A stretch of 64,000 bases of DNA from Colletotrichum lupini (Eukaryota; Ascomycota; Sordariomycetes; Glomerellales; Glomerellaceae). The stretch is taken from positions 806,001 through 870,000 of the forward strand of contig NC_064672.1 in the NCBI RefSeq assembly GCF_023278565.1, given 5' to 3'. Every line of letters begins with the position of its first letter. The stretch's first letter is position 1. A program made the translations under genes and the position numbers. The notes under the pieces are model-generated. The model had not been told where the DNA came from, did no database searches, and saw nothing but the letters and a program-made list of their open reading frames with translations. Shown one piece after another: positions 33,121 through 44,290 of this stretch.

Positions 33121-36100
33121 TTAAGTCACACTACTCACGTTTTCTGGGGCGGTCGTAAGTTCCTCATAAGACTGCAAAATCTCAAATCCCATCGCCATGA
33201 CATGTTCGTAAGCGTCGTCTTGCACCTGCGCACATGAGATCGTCAGTAAAGTCCCAACACGCAGGAAATCATATCAGATGGTGAGGAGGGTGACAAAAGC
33301 TTACCCAGCTAAGCACCGTCTTGGCCGACTTGTGCGCCTTATTCTGCCGGACGCCCATCAAAGTAAGCCCCTGAAGTACAAGCGTATCCTGCGGTCCGGG
33401 ATGAATCACGGGCGCCAAAACGCCACCGATGCCCTCGTCGACGGCAGAAAGCAAGGGCGGGATATACGTCGACAGCGGACTCCCCGGCCGACAGATAATG
33501 ATCGTTCCTAGCAGCGCGTCGCCCGCGCCCTTTGCCCTCACGATGCCGCACGCTTTCGTCTCCTGCAGCGCTGACCGGTACAGCTCCAGCACCTCGGGGT
33601 TGGCGTTGGCAGCCACGTGACCTAGCACGCTCTCGGCGTTGTCGAGGCCGTGGATGAGGTCGAAGCTGAGGTTGGCGCGCTGGATGCTCTGCAGCAGGCC
33701 CTCGGGGATCGCCCAGCCGCTCAGGTCGTGGATGGCGAGGTTCGTGAGGCGCTTCGGGAATTGTACGTCCCAACCGTTGTTGGCGAACCAGCTCTTGACG
33801 CCACCGCCCTCGTCGATAGGGATGCCAAGGAAGACGCCCGGAAAGGAAGTTCCCAGCTGGATCTTCTTCACGGCCCGCTGGTTGTGGGTCAGGAGGTGCC
33901 GCAGCGCTCGCCTGTGGAGGGACCGGCCGACGGAGACGTTACGCTTGGTGGGGTCCACGAAGATGGCGCCGAGGATGCCGATGCCGTCTACAAAATACGT
34001 CGCAGCGAAGCCGTACAGGGCGTGTGTGCTGCTGTTCCGGACGACAAAGTGCGCCTCCTCGACGTTTGGCTTCGAGAGCTCGAAGCACGCGGCCGGCATC
34101 GACTCCAGATGGCCCAGGTCGACGGTGTTGGCGCGGGCGACGGCCTTTGTGAGCTCCTCGAGGCCGTGGGCGTCGCGGCGGCGGTCGTACTCCTCCACGA
34201 TCCAGTGCTGGCGCGACTTGAGCACCTTTTTGCTCTTTCGTAGTGTCCCTGGAAGAGTTCCCTTTGGTACAATGTGCCCGCAGAGAGCGCGTACTAACGC
34301 GTGCATCGCGGTTTCTGTAAAGTCGAAGGTGCAGATGTATGTACCGATGGACTTATCCATGGCAAAGTCGTACGGAGAGCTTACGGCCACGACGATGACA
34401 GATTTCTTCTGGCCACGGGTTCGTAGCATGGAACACATCATCTCGACGTGTTTCGTGAAGCCGGCTTGGTACAGGTTTCTGTTGGCGTCCGCGGTGATGA
34501 TGATGATGCAGGATGCTCTATGAATGAGATTTTCATGGACTTGATGTCAATCGAGTTAGCCCGCCCACATCATTCGTCGTCTTGAAGGGCTACGTACCTG
34601 GCCTGACTCCATTCGCAGTGTAGCTGGTATGGAGGAGCTTTCCGTGACGGGACCGAGCTAGAGAGCGTCCAAATTCCCTAAAGACACCCTCCCCACTCAT
34701 GATGGCACCCTTTTCGCGGTGTAGCCAAGTATCGTGTGGTGTAGGAGCAAGCCTCTGGGCATCCTTCGCTTGAAGGATACTCTTGGTCAAGCTTGACGCT
34801 GGTAGTGGTTTCACTAATGGTGTGAGAAGGAGCAGCTCTTCTTCTTGGTGCATCGACTCGGATAGGGGTAACAGCTTTTCCTTGTCTCGAATGACCGTGA
34901 TGGAATCGTCGTATGATTTCCTCGCTAAAGCCATATGTGAGGGATGCAACTTGGACAAGAGTGATATGCCTGGTGGGTTAAGTGCTGTCTGCCAAGATGT
35001 GCAAGTGTCCTTGAGTCGTAGCACGCGGTTCAGAGACGTGTAGATCCGTTCCTTGGTGAAGATGCCGTTCTCGACACCCAGCTTGAGCCCCTTGATAGCT
35101 TCAAGCTGGACGTCATAGGCTCGGCAAAGAAGTACCAAGTCACATCCAGCCTCCACGGCCATAACAACTCCATTCTGCACACCGAGCTCGTGGGTCAGAG
35201 ACTCCATTTCGAGACATTCTGAGATGGCGACACCGTCAAAACCAAGTTCCTCTCGAAGAAGATCGTCCACAACTTGATTGGATAAGCACGCGTGGGATAC
35301 GTTCATGGAGGGGTTGGAGATGCCACAACCTCCCACGAACATGGCATCAAGCTTGCCCGTTGCTATTGCGTTCCGGAAAGGCACGAGAGCACTCAGACTG
35401 AGCTCTTCCAAAGTCTGTGTGATGATGGGAACGTCCAAGCTGGATCCCAAGAAGTCAAGGTTTCCATAGGACGGGAAATGCTTCCCACAACTTGCGAGAC
35501 CGGCATCGCGAATGCCGTTGATGGCGGCGATGCCGTACTGAGAGACCTCCTGAGGGTCATCGCCGGTGGCACGTACTCCGATAGGTTGATACCTAGCATT
35601 CGAGAGGACATCCAACACCGGGCCAAGCATGAAGTTGATGCCGCAGGCGCCGACCTCGGTAGCAGTAGCTTTTGACACTTCGTAGGCTAGTTCGACCCGG
35701 CCTGTGGCGGCGATGCCCATGGCACTGGGGAACTGGCACACATAGTCCTCGTCGAAGAGACTGTTGACACCGCCATTCTCTTGGTCAAGGGCAATGAGCA
35801 GTGGCTTGGGGTGGCCGGCCTTGTGTGCAATAGTCTGGAGTTCCTTGACTAACTTTGCCGTTTCTTGAGCAGCTAATCCATGGCATCAGCAAACAAAATC
35901 ACGAACTGTCGATATCAACAGGACTGATCAACAGCGCAAAGGGTACCGACATTTGAGGTTCTTGGCAGTCAAGATGATAGTCCCTAGGTGATGATCTTCA
36001 ATTAGAGAACGGATCTGGGGCGTCACCTCGGTGCCATCCCAGCCCATGATGAGCATCTGGCCAATGGCCCTACACGGCGCAACAGCGTGGACATGTCAGC

Positions 36101-36347
36101 AAGGAGCGAATCGGAAAGGAGCTAGGCGACTGGCATCATTGTGTTGGCCCTACTTCCAGATGCGATGCCGTAAATGGAACGAGATAAAGGAACAAGACAA
36201 GGGCCCATGTGCGCAATTCGGCCATGAGATGAGGTGGAGGGCGGGTCGAGTCTGAAGGGAAGGAGAATATACTGCGTAGGTAAGGAACAGATGAACGTAC
36301 CAATCGAGATCCTGCCATAGTGGGTCGAGCTCCTTGACTTGCCCCAT
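33121..36347 (-). CDS. NGS1: NGS1-like GlcNAc sensor: GH3-like domain fused to GNAT domains
   Basis: Five minus-strand exons: 36347-36301, 36069-35951, 35872-34598, 34515-33305 and 33225-33121, giving 918 residues, all in frame (the third junction relies on a GTCGGT donor). Residues 1 to about 570 form an N-acetylglucosaminidase-type (NagZ-like) GH3 fold: ALDQENGGVNSLF near 84, GPVLDV, CGKHFPSYGN near 187. The C-terminal half contains GNAT-like acetyltransferase modules; the best acetyl-CoA motif is IFVDPTKRNVSVGRSLHRRA. In Candida albicans, Ngs1 has this architecture, binds GlcNAc and acetylates histones at GlcNAc-induced promoters with an Ndt80-family partner. Here the usual GH3 catalytic Asp and His appear replaced (see findings), which fits a sensor rather than an enzyme. 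It is divergent from DAC1 and close to RON1. The extreme 3' end could be spliced further. Confidence 0.88.
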
Positions 36348-37850
36348 AGCTAGTGGTCTGCGGCTCGTCACGTTTTGCCGCGCATAGTACCTCTCGAGAT
36401 GGCGTGGTTTGAACGGGGGGAGGTGGTGTTGGCGTTGGCGGGTGTTGTTGTGGTGGTGGTGGTGGCGGCGACCGTTCTCCGAGGTTGACGTTGACTTTGA
36501 AGTTGACGTTGGTTCCCGGTTGCTGGACGGATGTGACCCGGAGCCGTCGCGCGGGACGAAGGAAGAGGAGAAGGAAGACGCGGCGGGCTGGGAGTGGGAC
36601 GCCATGGGCGGCGGGAGCGGTAGGCTGCTGCACCAGCCACGACCGACAATCATTGGCTGGGGAGGAGAGCGGAAGGAGGGTGGGAAAGAAGACTGATTGG
36701 CTGATAGGAGCCGTGTCCGTCTTTGCCCGCACTTTGCCCGACCGGGGAAAGGACGTTTCTTATCGCGATAAAGAGGGTGGGGCGCCGCCCGTACCGGATC
36801 CACCCACTTTTTCGGAGGTGGGACGTGTGTTTGGTGTGGGGTACGTACCCAAAGACCAAAGCTCCATTGCCAATGTTAGCGTCTGTCTCTCTCTGATCTT
36901 CGGCCTTGACAACGGAACGTTACATGGAGCCTCACCACGTCAAACCTTCTTTTCTTTCCCTTCCGTTGCCCCGTCTAGACCGAGTCTGTCACTCCTCTGT
37001 CTCTTTGGGCCCTCTCCGGCTCCCGCACATGCAACGCTCGTTGCTTTTGGGGATTGTCTTCTCCAAACGTGAATGTCAACGGCCCCAAAGGTCCCCCCGT
37101 CCCTGACACAATGTGTGGGGCCCGGGTAACTTCGTACCCCTCCGATTCTGGAACCTGGGAAGCAGATGGTGAATGATGATGCGTTGCAACTTGCGCCGTG
37201 TGCTTGGGTGCTTTGCAGTGAAACAAGACCTCCCAGAAACGAATCGTCCCTACCATGTGGACCAGCCGTTGGTCAAGTACTTTTCTCTGACTCGGAGGGC
37301 ACATGGCAGTGCAACCGGCACCGGTGCCATCGGCCTCTTATTGCGTATCTCTTGATCTTCGACCCCTCCATGGACCAAACCCCACCAAAAGGCACGTTTG
37401 ATGCCATTGCCAAACACAGACACACCTATCCGTAGGCGTACACACACACTCGTGACCCAAATTTCCGTCCTATCTCATACCACCATGTGTGATGCCTATC
37501 TAGCTGCAACTGTGAGGGGCCATGACGATGTGTCCAATACTTTGGACGACCATGAGACTTTCCACGTAGGCCGGGCCATGCCGGTCCCCCCCAATGGTGA
37601 ATTCGCCGCCGCCGGTCTCCAGCAAAAGTAAGCAAGCGCACCTGGCTGTTGCTGGTGAATATTACTCGAATCAGTCCTTCGAAGCCGCTCTGTTTCGCAT
37701 TTTCTTTTGTTCATGGCGTCGTTACTGAAGTGCAACCCAAAGTCAACCCTCCACCAATCCGGAAGCACCTAAACCTCAACTTCAACCTCATCCCTCACCA
37801 CCCAGTCTAAGATACACACATACCTACACGAACACGTACAACACCCCATA
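36348..37850. promoter_or_regulatory. Divergent upstream region of NGS1 and DAC1
   Basis: A 1.5-kb spacer between opposite start codons of two GlcNAc-cluster genes, so a likely site of co-regulation. It contains CT-rich tracts (36880-37010) and the near-palindrome GACACAATGTGTGG at about 37104-37117. No coding region is supported; the overlapping frames at 36136-37072 on both strands lack recognisable domains. Confidence 0.6.
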
Positions 37851-39299
37851 ATGCCCATCGCCATCCCAAAGACGCCAAAGAATGGCATCACGAAATTCAC
37901 AAACTGCCGTCTCGTAAAGGGCGACGCTCTCGTATCAGAAGACATCTGGGTCAGCTCCGTCACGGGCAAGATCATCCACAGCCAGGCCGCCTTCTTCGAC
38001 GACCTCTGCCTCCCGGATGAGACCATCAACTTGGGCGGCCGCATCGTGTCGGCCGGCATGATTGACTGCCAGCTCAACGGCGCCTTCGGCTTCAACTTTT
38101 CCACGCTGCTCGAGGACATGACGCAATACGGCAAAAAGGTCCGGGAGTTGAACAGGAAACTCGTGTCTACGGGCGTTACGTCCTACGTTCCGACACTCAC
38201 TAGCCAAAAGCCAGAGCTCTATCAGGGGGTGAGTGAGACATCATCCACATGATAATTGACATGGATGCTAAGTGCTTTAAATATGCAGGCCTTGCCGTAT
38301 CTTGGAGCATCAGGAGGTTTACAAGCAGCCCACGACGGAGCCGAATCGCTCGGCGCGCATGTCGAGGGCCCGTTCCTGAACCCCACCAAGAACGGCATTC
38401 ACAACGTCGACGTCCTGCAGCAGGCAGAGACCTTTGACGACCTGGTCCGATGCTACGGCGCCGACAACATCGAGCCCAGCGCGGCCAACGGCGGCGTCAT
38501 CCCGATTAAGATGATCACGGCGGCGCCGGAGCGGGGCAACATGACCAAGATTATCCCCGAGCTGCGGGAACGGGGCATCATCTACTCCATCGGCCACTCG
38601 GAGGCGACGTACGAGGACGCGTCGGCCGCCGTGGCAGCGGGTGCGACGATGATTACGCACTTGTTCAACGCCATGCGCCCCCTTCACCACCGCAACCCGG
38701 GCGTGTTTGGAGTGCTGGGGCTGGCGGAGAGCTTGGCGCGGCCGTATTTTGGTATCATCTCTGACGGTATCCATCTTCATCCGACGACGATCAAGATTGC
38801 GTTCAATGCGCATCCTGATGGATTTATTTTGGTGACGGACGCTATGCATATGATGGGCCTTGCCGATGGGTCGTATCAGTGGGTCAATGGACAAGATGTG
38901 AATAACATCATCAAGGTTGGCTCTACGCTGTTGCTGGAGGGCACCGATACGATTGCTGGAAGGTGAGAGAGACACATGAATGGTTCGAGGCGACGTCTTT
39001 GACAGATACGGAACTAACAGCTCGATAGTGCCGTCACACTGATGGAATGCGTCAACAACTTCCTTCGGTGGTCTGGTACAGGGATTCCCAAGGCATTGAA
39101 GGCCGTCACGGCAACGCCCGCGGCGATGCTCGGTCTTCAAGGCGTCAAGGGGTCATTGGAAGACGGGGCGGATGCCGACTTGGTCATCTTCTCTGAAGAG
39201 ACCAGAGAGGGCGCCACGCAGTTGGTGGTAGACGAGGTTTGGAAGTCTGGGGCGTTGGTGTCGAGCAGAAAGGACGATCAATCGCCGATTACGCCGTAG
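37851..39299 (+). CDS. DAC1: N-acetylglucosamine-6-phosphate deacetylase
   Basis: Exons are 37851-38228, 38289-38962 and 39029-39299, giving 440 residues. The enzyme removes acetate from GlcNAc-6-phosphate to give glucosamine-6-phosphate, the second intracellular step of GlcNAc use. It is a TIM-barrel amidohydrolase. Visible metal and active-site residues are Glu152 in AHVEGPFLNP, His229 in SIGHSEAT, His250 in THLFNAM and catalytic Asp310 in LVTDAM. IVSAGMIDCQLNG near the N-terminus and DADLVIFSEE near the C-terminus are typical of NagA-type proteins. Length is normal for fungi and no residue is missing. The next steps are the deaminase at 42.8-44.3 kb and the kinase at 47.3-49.2 kb. Confidence 0.96.
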
Positions 39300-40275
39300 A
39301 AAGGCGAATTGTAGGGAAACACACGAGCCAAGAATCTGGAGATACGTACGAATACAGGGAAGAAAGATGGCAAGAGAAGAGAGAAGGACAGGGTCGAGCC
39401 CTACAATAGACTGTATACTCATAGAGCTGCCATCCGAACTTGAGGGTGTAAGTGGATGCGCAGATAAAGTTTCCAAGATGGCTGGGGATGGTTACTGGTA
39501 ACACCAAGTGCCTTATTGGGTAGGGTAGAGGGGGCTTCGCTTAGTCCTCGCCAGAGTTTGGTTGATTGTGTGCTAGAGGATGGTTGCACAACACCCAAGT
39601 AAATTAGTTAGACGCCGATGTTCGGCCATAAATTACAAGATTTCCTAATGATGATAAACGAGGTTGATTGTCGGTTGATGAGTGAGAGAAACAATAGAGT
39701 GCTTCTGTACAGTGACAAGAACTGTGTTGCGGGAACCATCGGCCCATTGAATTACTCGCTTACGGTACAGTACAGAGTGCGTAACAGCCCGCAGAGGCAT
39801 CCTTGAAGCTCCCCGCATCTTGGTGCCGTGACTTTAATTCCCTGCCTCCACAGTGCGATAACAGCCAGCCAATGACGGTACACGGGTGTTCTGATAGGGG
39901 TGGACACTGCGCAGGTGCTCTCCTTCCCTCTTTCTCGCGCGCCTCGACTCCACGCCTTCTCTCTCTCCAGAAGCCGAAGCCTTGGAGAGAGCCCTCCGCT
40001 TTTGTATTTCCCATTGACACTCGTTAATGTAGGCCACCAGCGCCAACCACCCCCACGTCCCTTGACTTGTTTGTCTTTGTCCCAGTGGTCGCGGGGAATC
40101 CTTTTGCTCGAATCGACAGAGCTCTTTTTTCTAGAAACTCTCCATCCGGCAGTACTCGACACTACCTTGGACCAGGGCAGCGAAACCCCCAGACAACCTC
40201 CCCCACCCGGCCAGGCGTACGTAGCTGCGCGCATCGTCGGCACGGCGCTCGCTACACAAGTCCTACTACCATGCT
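39300..40275. promoter_or_regulatory. Spacer between DAC1 and RON1
   Basis: 3' flank of DAC1, then the RON1 promoter with CT-rich tracts at about 39920-39990. It ends with an out-of-frame ATG at 40271, listed separately. No other gene seen. Confidence 0.55.
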
Positions 40276-40327
40276 ATGGCTGCGTTCCATTCATTGTCGT
40301 CCGGCGCGACGCCCGGCGACGGCATGA
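40271..40327 (+). promoter_or_regulatory. Short upstream frame overlapping the RON1 start
   Basis: ATG at 40271 is followed by the RON1 ATG at 40276 (ATGCTATGG). The first ATG opens a +1 frame that stops at 40325-40327. Ribosomes starting there would not make RON1, so the pair may tune translation. The same ATGNNATG layout occurs at the kinase gene. Confidence 0.4.
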
Positions 40328-42017
40328 GCCTCAATAGCGCCGTGGTCGATGGTATAGACTCTTCCATTTTTGACGATTCACTGCTGTAAGTGCTCTTCCC
40401 GTCCTCATTCGGCACTTGGCGAGGCTGGTAAGACGCAGCGAAGTCAGCTCCTCCCGTCTCGCCGGCACCCGATCACAACCATGAGACGAAAGCCAATTTG
40501 GCTAACACACGTCTCGCCTCCTCTCCTGCAGAGATACTGTCAATGGCACTTTCCCCACGTTACCCTTCACGCCCACCTACGGCTTCGAAGACTTCTCCGC
40601 CACAGGCTTCGAAGACCCCTTTGCATACTCAAATCGCCAATACGAAGCACCACCCGCTCCCGAAGACTTCAACCAAGACTCGCCCACGCAGGAGCTAGAT
40701 AATAAGTTGCTCGGCTTTTCGGCCCCGACGCTGAAGGCGACGCTCTTGGACGGTACGGGCCAACATGTAGAACCCAGCATGACGGCCGAGCTGTACGGCA
40801 TGTTCTTCGTCGCCGAGGACGTCTTTGGCGCCGAGAACAGCGGCCGGCCCCTCGAGCTGACGTGCTACCGGCGAAACCTGTGGCAGTGCTCTGGCCAGGT
40901 AACCATACCGCGACACATTACCCACGTGGTGGACGAGCAGGGCCGACAGATGCCCATATTCGAGCTGTCTGCCTCCATAACCGCCATCGAGTCCATCGAG
41001 GGCAAGGTCACAGAAATCATATCAATACCCTGGAAGAGCGCGCATCCCATAGGCGCCGAAGAACCAAAGTCCAACGGCGGACCGCCCAACATTGTCTTGG
41101 ACCTGGCCAACGGGCAAGAGGTGGACGCAAACCGGATTTCCCTGCCGTTATCGTGGAAGAGGCTACAGTTCAAGCACGCAACGGCGAATAACGGACGGAG
41201 GAAGGGCCTTCAGCAACACTACATTGTGGAAATCAGCTTGGTCGGCAAGCTACAGTCGGGTGAATACATCAAGATTGCCGAAACCCACTCCGGCCCCGTC
41301 ATCGTCAGAGGCCGCAGCCCGAGGAATTTCGACAGCCGGAAGGACATTCCCCTGACAGGTGGAGATAAGAAGGTTGGCGGGAGGAGCAACAGCGACGCTA
41401 CCGCTGCGACGCCTCAGAAGGAGAATGGCGGCAACAGTGGCATTCCTACGCCGATACCCAAATATCAAAATGTTGGAAACGTCCAACAACCAGCAGACTG
41501 GGCGCCGCCGCAACTATATCGTGAGTCGAGCGGGGGTCAGCCGCCAGCCAAGAAGCTCGCCATGTCACCGGGGATCAACAGACCACCCATACCGGCATGG
41601 TCTACAGAACCCTCGAGAAGCCTGGGCAGGGCATCGGCATCCATCTCGGCTCCGCGCGGTGCCATTTCCGGCCCGATCAACCTATCGCTTTCAGAAGATG
41701 AGAGGAGTCCGAATAGGTCAAATTCGGACGTGCAGAGCCCGCAGTTCACCAAATCGACGGCGGCTGCGGGCCACAACCCGAGCCAGAGTCCCAAGGAAGA
41801 GGACGATCTACTATACGAATACTTTCCGCTTAGCGTCGACGACTGGTAAGGAACTTTCGAGTTCGGTAGCACTGCACGTGCTAACATGTCAAACAGGATG
41901 CCGCCAGTCGAGGCAATCTATCGCCCCCACGTAGTCCACCACACCATTGTACCGCCGGAAATCAAGGCACAGCAGCTCCGGAGCAAGGCAAAGAGATACT
42001 TCACCGCCGAATCGTAG
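40276..42017 (+). CDS. RON1: NDT80/PhoG-domain transcription factor RON1
   Basis: Exons are 40276-40385, 40532-41845 and 41897-42017, giving 514 residues; without the last splice a TAA would end the protein after DDW. The central region (about residues 90-290) is an NDT80/PhoG p53-like DNA-binding domain: LLGFSAPTLKATLLDG, AELYGMFFVAEDVFG, ELTCYRRNLWQCSGQVTIPR, PLSWKRLQFKHATANNGRRKG, HYIVEISLVGKL and SGPVIVRGRSPRNFDSRKDI. Flanks are low in complexity (Pro/Ser/Asn). The conserved C-terminus is YFPLSVDDWMPPVEAIYRPH. In Candida (Rep1/Ron1) and Trichoderma (RON1), such factors are required for GlcNAc use. Its place inside the catabolic cluster, near NGS1, makes RON1 the best assignment; a meiotic NDT80 or a VIB-1-type paralogue is the alternative. 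Confidence 0.9.
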
Positions 42018-42817
42018 GGTTTTATATATGGGAGCATATCTGATACGAATTGACGAAAGCCGCATTTGTGTTCGTTCTTTTTGTTTTTACCCATTCCTCT
42101 GTTTGGTTTCCTCCGTTTTTGGTTGTGTATTATACGGTATTTATTACATGGAACTGCCATTCTACCGGGACGGCAGAGAATGGTTGGGGAGAGGGGCGGG
42201 CGGTTAAATGGCAAATTAGGTCTGATGCGGTTATACCCGAGTTGTAGGTGACAGAGACTCAAATACAGAACGATGATTATAGTCGGTCCAGCTTCTTTTC
42301 TCAAGGTCGAGTTTCCGTTCGTCGTGTTGCGTGCAATACAGTATTTAACACATCACGACTCCCAAGGATGCTGTACAGTACGATACTGTACGAAAGTTTC
42401 TCGAAATATTTTTTCTTTCATTCTCAATTCTTCAAGTTTCTGAGTCCAACAAGAAGACGAGCCCTGCTCTTTCTCAGATCCCTAATGCGCCATCCGAGTG
42501 GACGTCAACCCCCATCTCAGGAGTTGTTTACTTCCTTATACAAAAGTTTCCCCTTTCCATACTACCAAAGTCATAAATCCAAGTCCCATGAAGTGTTTTA
42601 TCTTTTTTTGCCTTCCCTTTATTTGGCCGTAGTCTACTATGCTACATTCTGTTTAGGCCTTCTCCATACTAAAAAAACAACCTTCTCCTTTCCTACCGCC
42701 ATGCGTCTTTAAATGGCATCTAGCGAGTGTAAAAAGACATCAATATGCTTACAAAAATCTCAGATTGAACAGAAAAGAAAAGAGAGACGAAAGAAGAGGA
42801 GCTGATCTCCGTCTTTC
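42018..42817. other. Convergent 3' spacer between RON1 and NAG1
   Basis: 800 bp between two facing stop codons. T-rich and AT-richer than neighbours, as expected for fungal 3' UTRs and terminators. No gene seen. Confidence 0.6.
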
Positions 42818-44290
42818 TCAAGCACCAACGGCATTAACCTTCGACATCATCTGCTGCTCCGGATTCGGCGTCAGCCGCCTCGCGAGCGCAGGCTCAGGGA
42901 TCCTCGACGCCATACGATCGGGAACCAGCTCCGGCGTAGCAGACCTACTGACCGAGGACGTCTGCTGCTTCTCCGGGTTCGGCGTCAACCGCCCCGTGAC
43001 CGCGGCAGGGACCCCCGGAATCCGCTCCGCCATCCGGTCCGTCACCAAATCGGGCGTCACGGCGCGGAGCTGCTGCTCCGAGGGGGTCTTTGTGCGGGAG
43101 GCCATGCTCTCGAAGACGAGCTCGATGTCCGGGGACGTGGAACGCGAGCGGACTGGGTACTCCGTCGCCGGGGAGGCGCGGAGCAGGCGCGAGGTTGTGG
43201 GCTGCGGGTGGAGGATGGTGGGCGTGTCGACCTCGTCGATGCGGGTTATTGGGATCGGGGGAGGGGATGGGCCGGTGCGGATTTTGGAGGGGAGGATTTG
43301 TTCGAAGCCTTGTTCGCGGGCCACTTTTTCGATGGACTTGAAGTACTGGGATATTGTGTTAGCCATCCAGATTTCCCTCTTTGGTTTCCTTGGAGTCTTA
43401 CCTTGACCGTCTTGACTTGCAGCTCGAGCGTCGCATCCTCATCTACGACTATCATGGGGTGAGGGTGCAGCTGCAGACTCGACAGCGTCCACATGTGGTT
43501 CACGCCCTGCTCGATACACCTCTGCAGCGCAAGCGCCTTCTTCGCGCCCAAGATAATCGCCACGACCTCGCGCGCCTCAAGCACGGTCTGGACGCCGACG
43601 GTGAGGGCTAGGCGCGGGACCTGGTCGACGTCGTTGCCGAAGAAGCGCGAGTTGGCGAGGATGGTGTCGTAGGCGAGCGTCTTGACGCGGGTGCGGGAGG
43701 CGAGGGAGGAACCCGGTTCGTTGAAGGCGATGTGGCCGTCCTCGCCGATGCCCGCGAGGAAGAGATCAATGCCACCGACGGCCTTGATTTTGGACTCGTA
43801 GGCGACGCACTCTGCTTCGAGGTTCGGGTTTTGGCCGTTGAGGATGTTTACGTTTTGGGGGTGGATGTTTACGTGGGAGAAGAGGTGCTTCCACATGAAG
43901 GAGTGGTATGATTCTGGGTGGTCGCGGGGGATGCCGACGTATTCGTCCTGGGGTTGTGTTAGATGAGGCCCATGGAGGTATCATTGTTGTGATGAGATAT
44001 CCACGTACCATGTTGAAGGTGATGACATTTTCAAAAGAGATCTATGAGTACACATATTGTTAGTGACCAAGACGCTTGATGATGATGTTAGTTGAGAGAC
44101 GCGGTCCTACCTCTCCAGCCTTGTACTTCTGAACAAGGATCTTGTATACACCGAGGGGACTGCTTCCCGTGGGCAAGCCAAGGACGAAGGGATGCGCCGG
44201 GGTAGGGTTGAAGTGCTTGATGCGGTCAACGACGTAGTTGGCTACGTAGGCGCTGGCGGCCTCGGCATCGTCGCGGATAATCAGCCTCAT
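42818..44290 (-). CDS. NAG1: Glucosamine-6-phosphate deaminase with repeat-bearing C-terminal tail
   Basis: Four minus-strand exons: 44290-44111, 44041-44009, 43947-43402 and 43345-42818, giving 428 residues. The enzyme converts glucosamine-6-phosphate to fructose-6-phosphate and ammonia, the last step of GlcNAc catabolism. The catalytic core (residues 1 to about 270) is standard Nag[21 protein letters not shown] (Asp72), and [16 protein letters not shown] with Asp141, His143 and Glu148. These positions match the E. coli NagB numbering. Beyond it lies a Pro/Ser/Thr/Arg-rich tail of about 150 residues, encoded by the last exon, which bacterial NagB lacks. The tail holds two clear repeats and a weaker third (see the repeat entry). 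Called dam1 in Trichoderma. It is divergent from the sugar kinase. Confidence 0.95.
42854..43135 (-). repeat. Tandem peptide repeats in the NAG1 tail
   Basis: Residues 350-381 ([14 protein letters not shown] ... [10 protein letters not shown]) and 390-417 ([14 protein letters not shown] ... RLTPNPEQQ) are near-copies. Residues 324-345 ([14 protein letters not shown] ... TPSEQQ) look like an older, weaker copy. Each unit starts with (T/S)P(D/E) and ends with a Pro-Glu-Gln motif. Confidence 0.8.

Noticed and set aside
38319..39140. A 273-codon frame antisense to DAC1
   Set aside because: Shadow of the deacetylase exon; rich in Arg and His, with no recognised domain.
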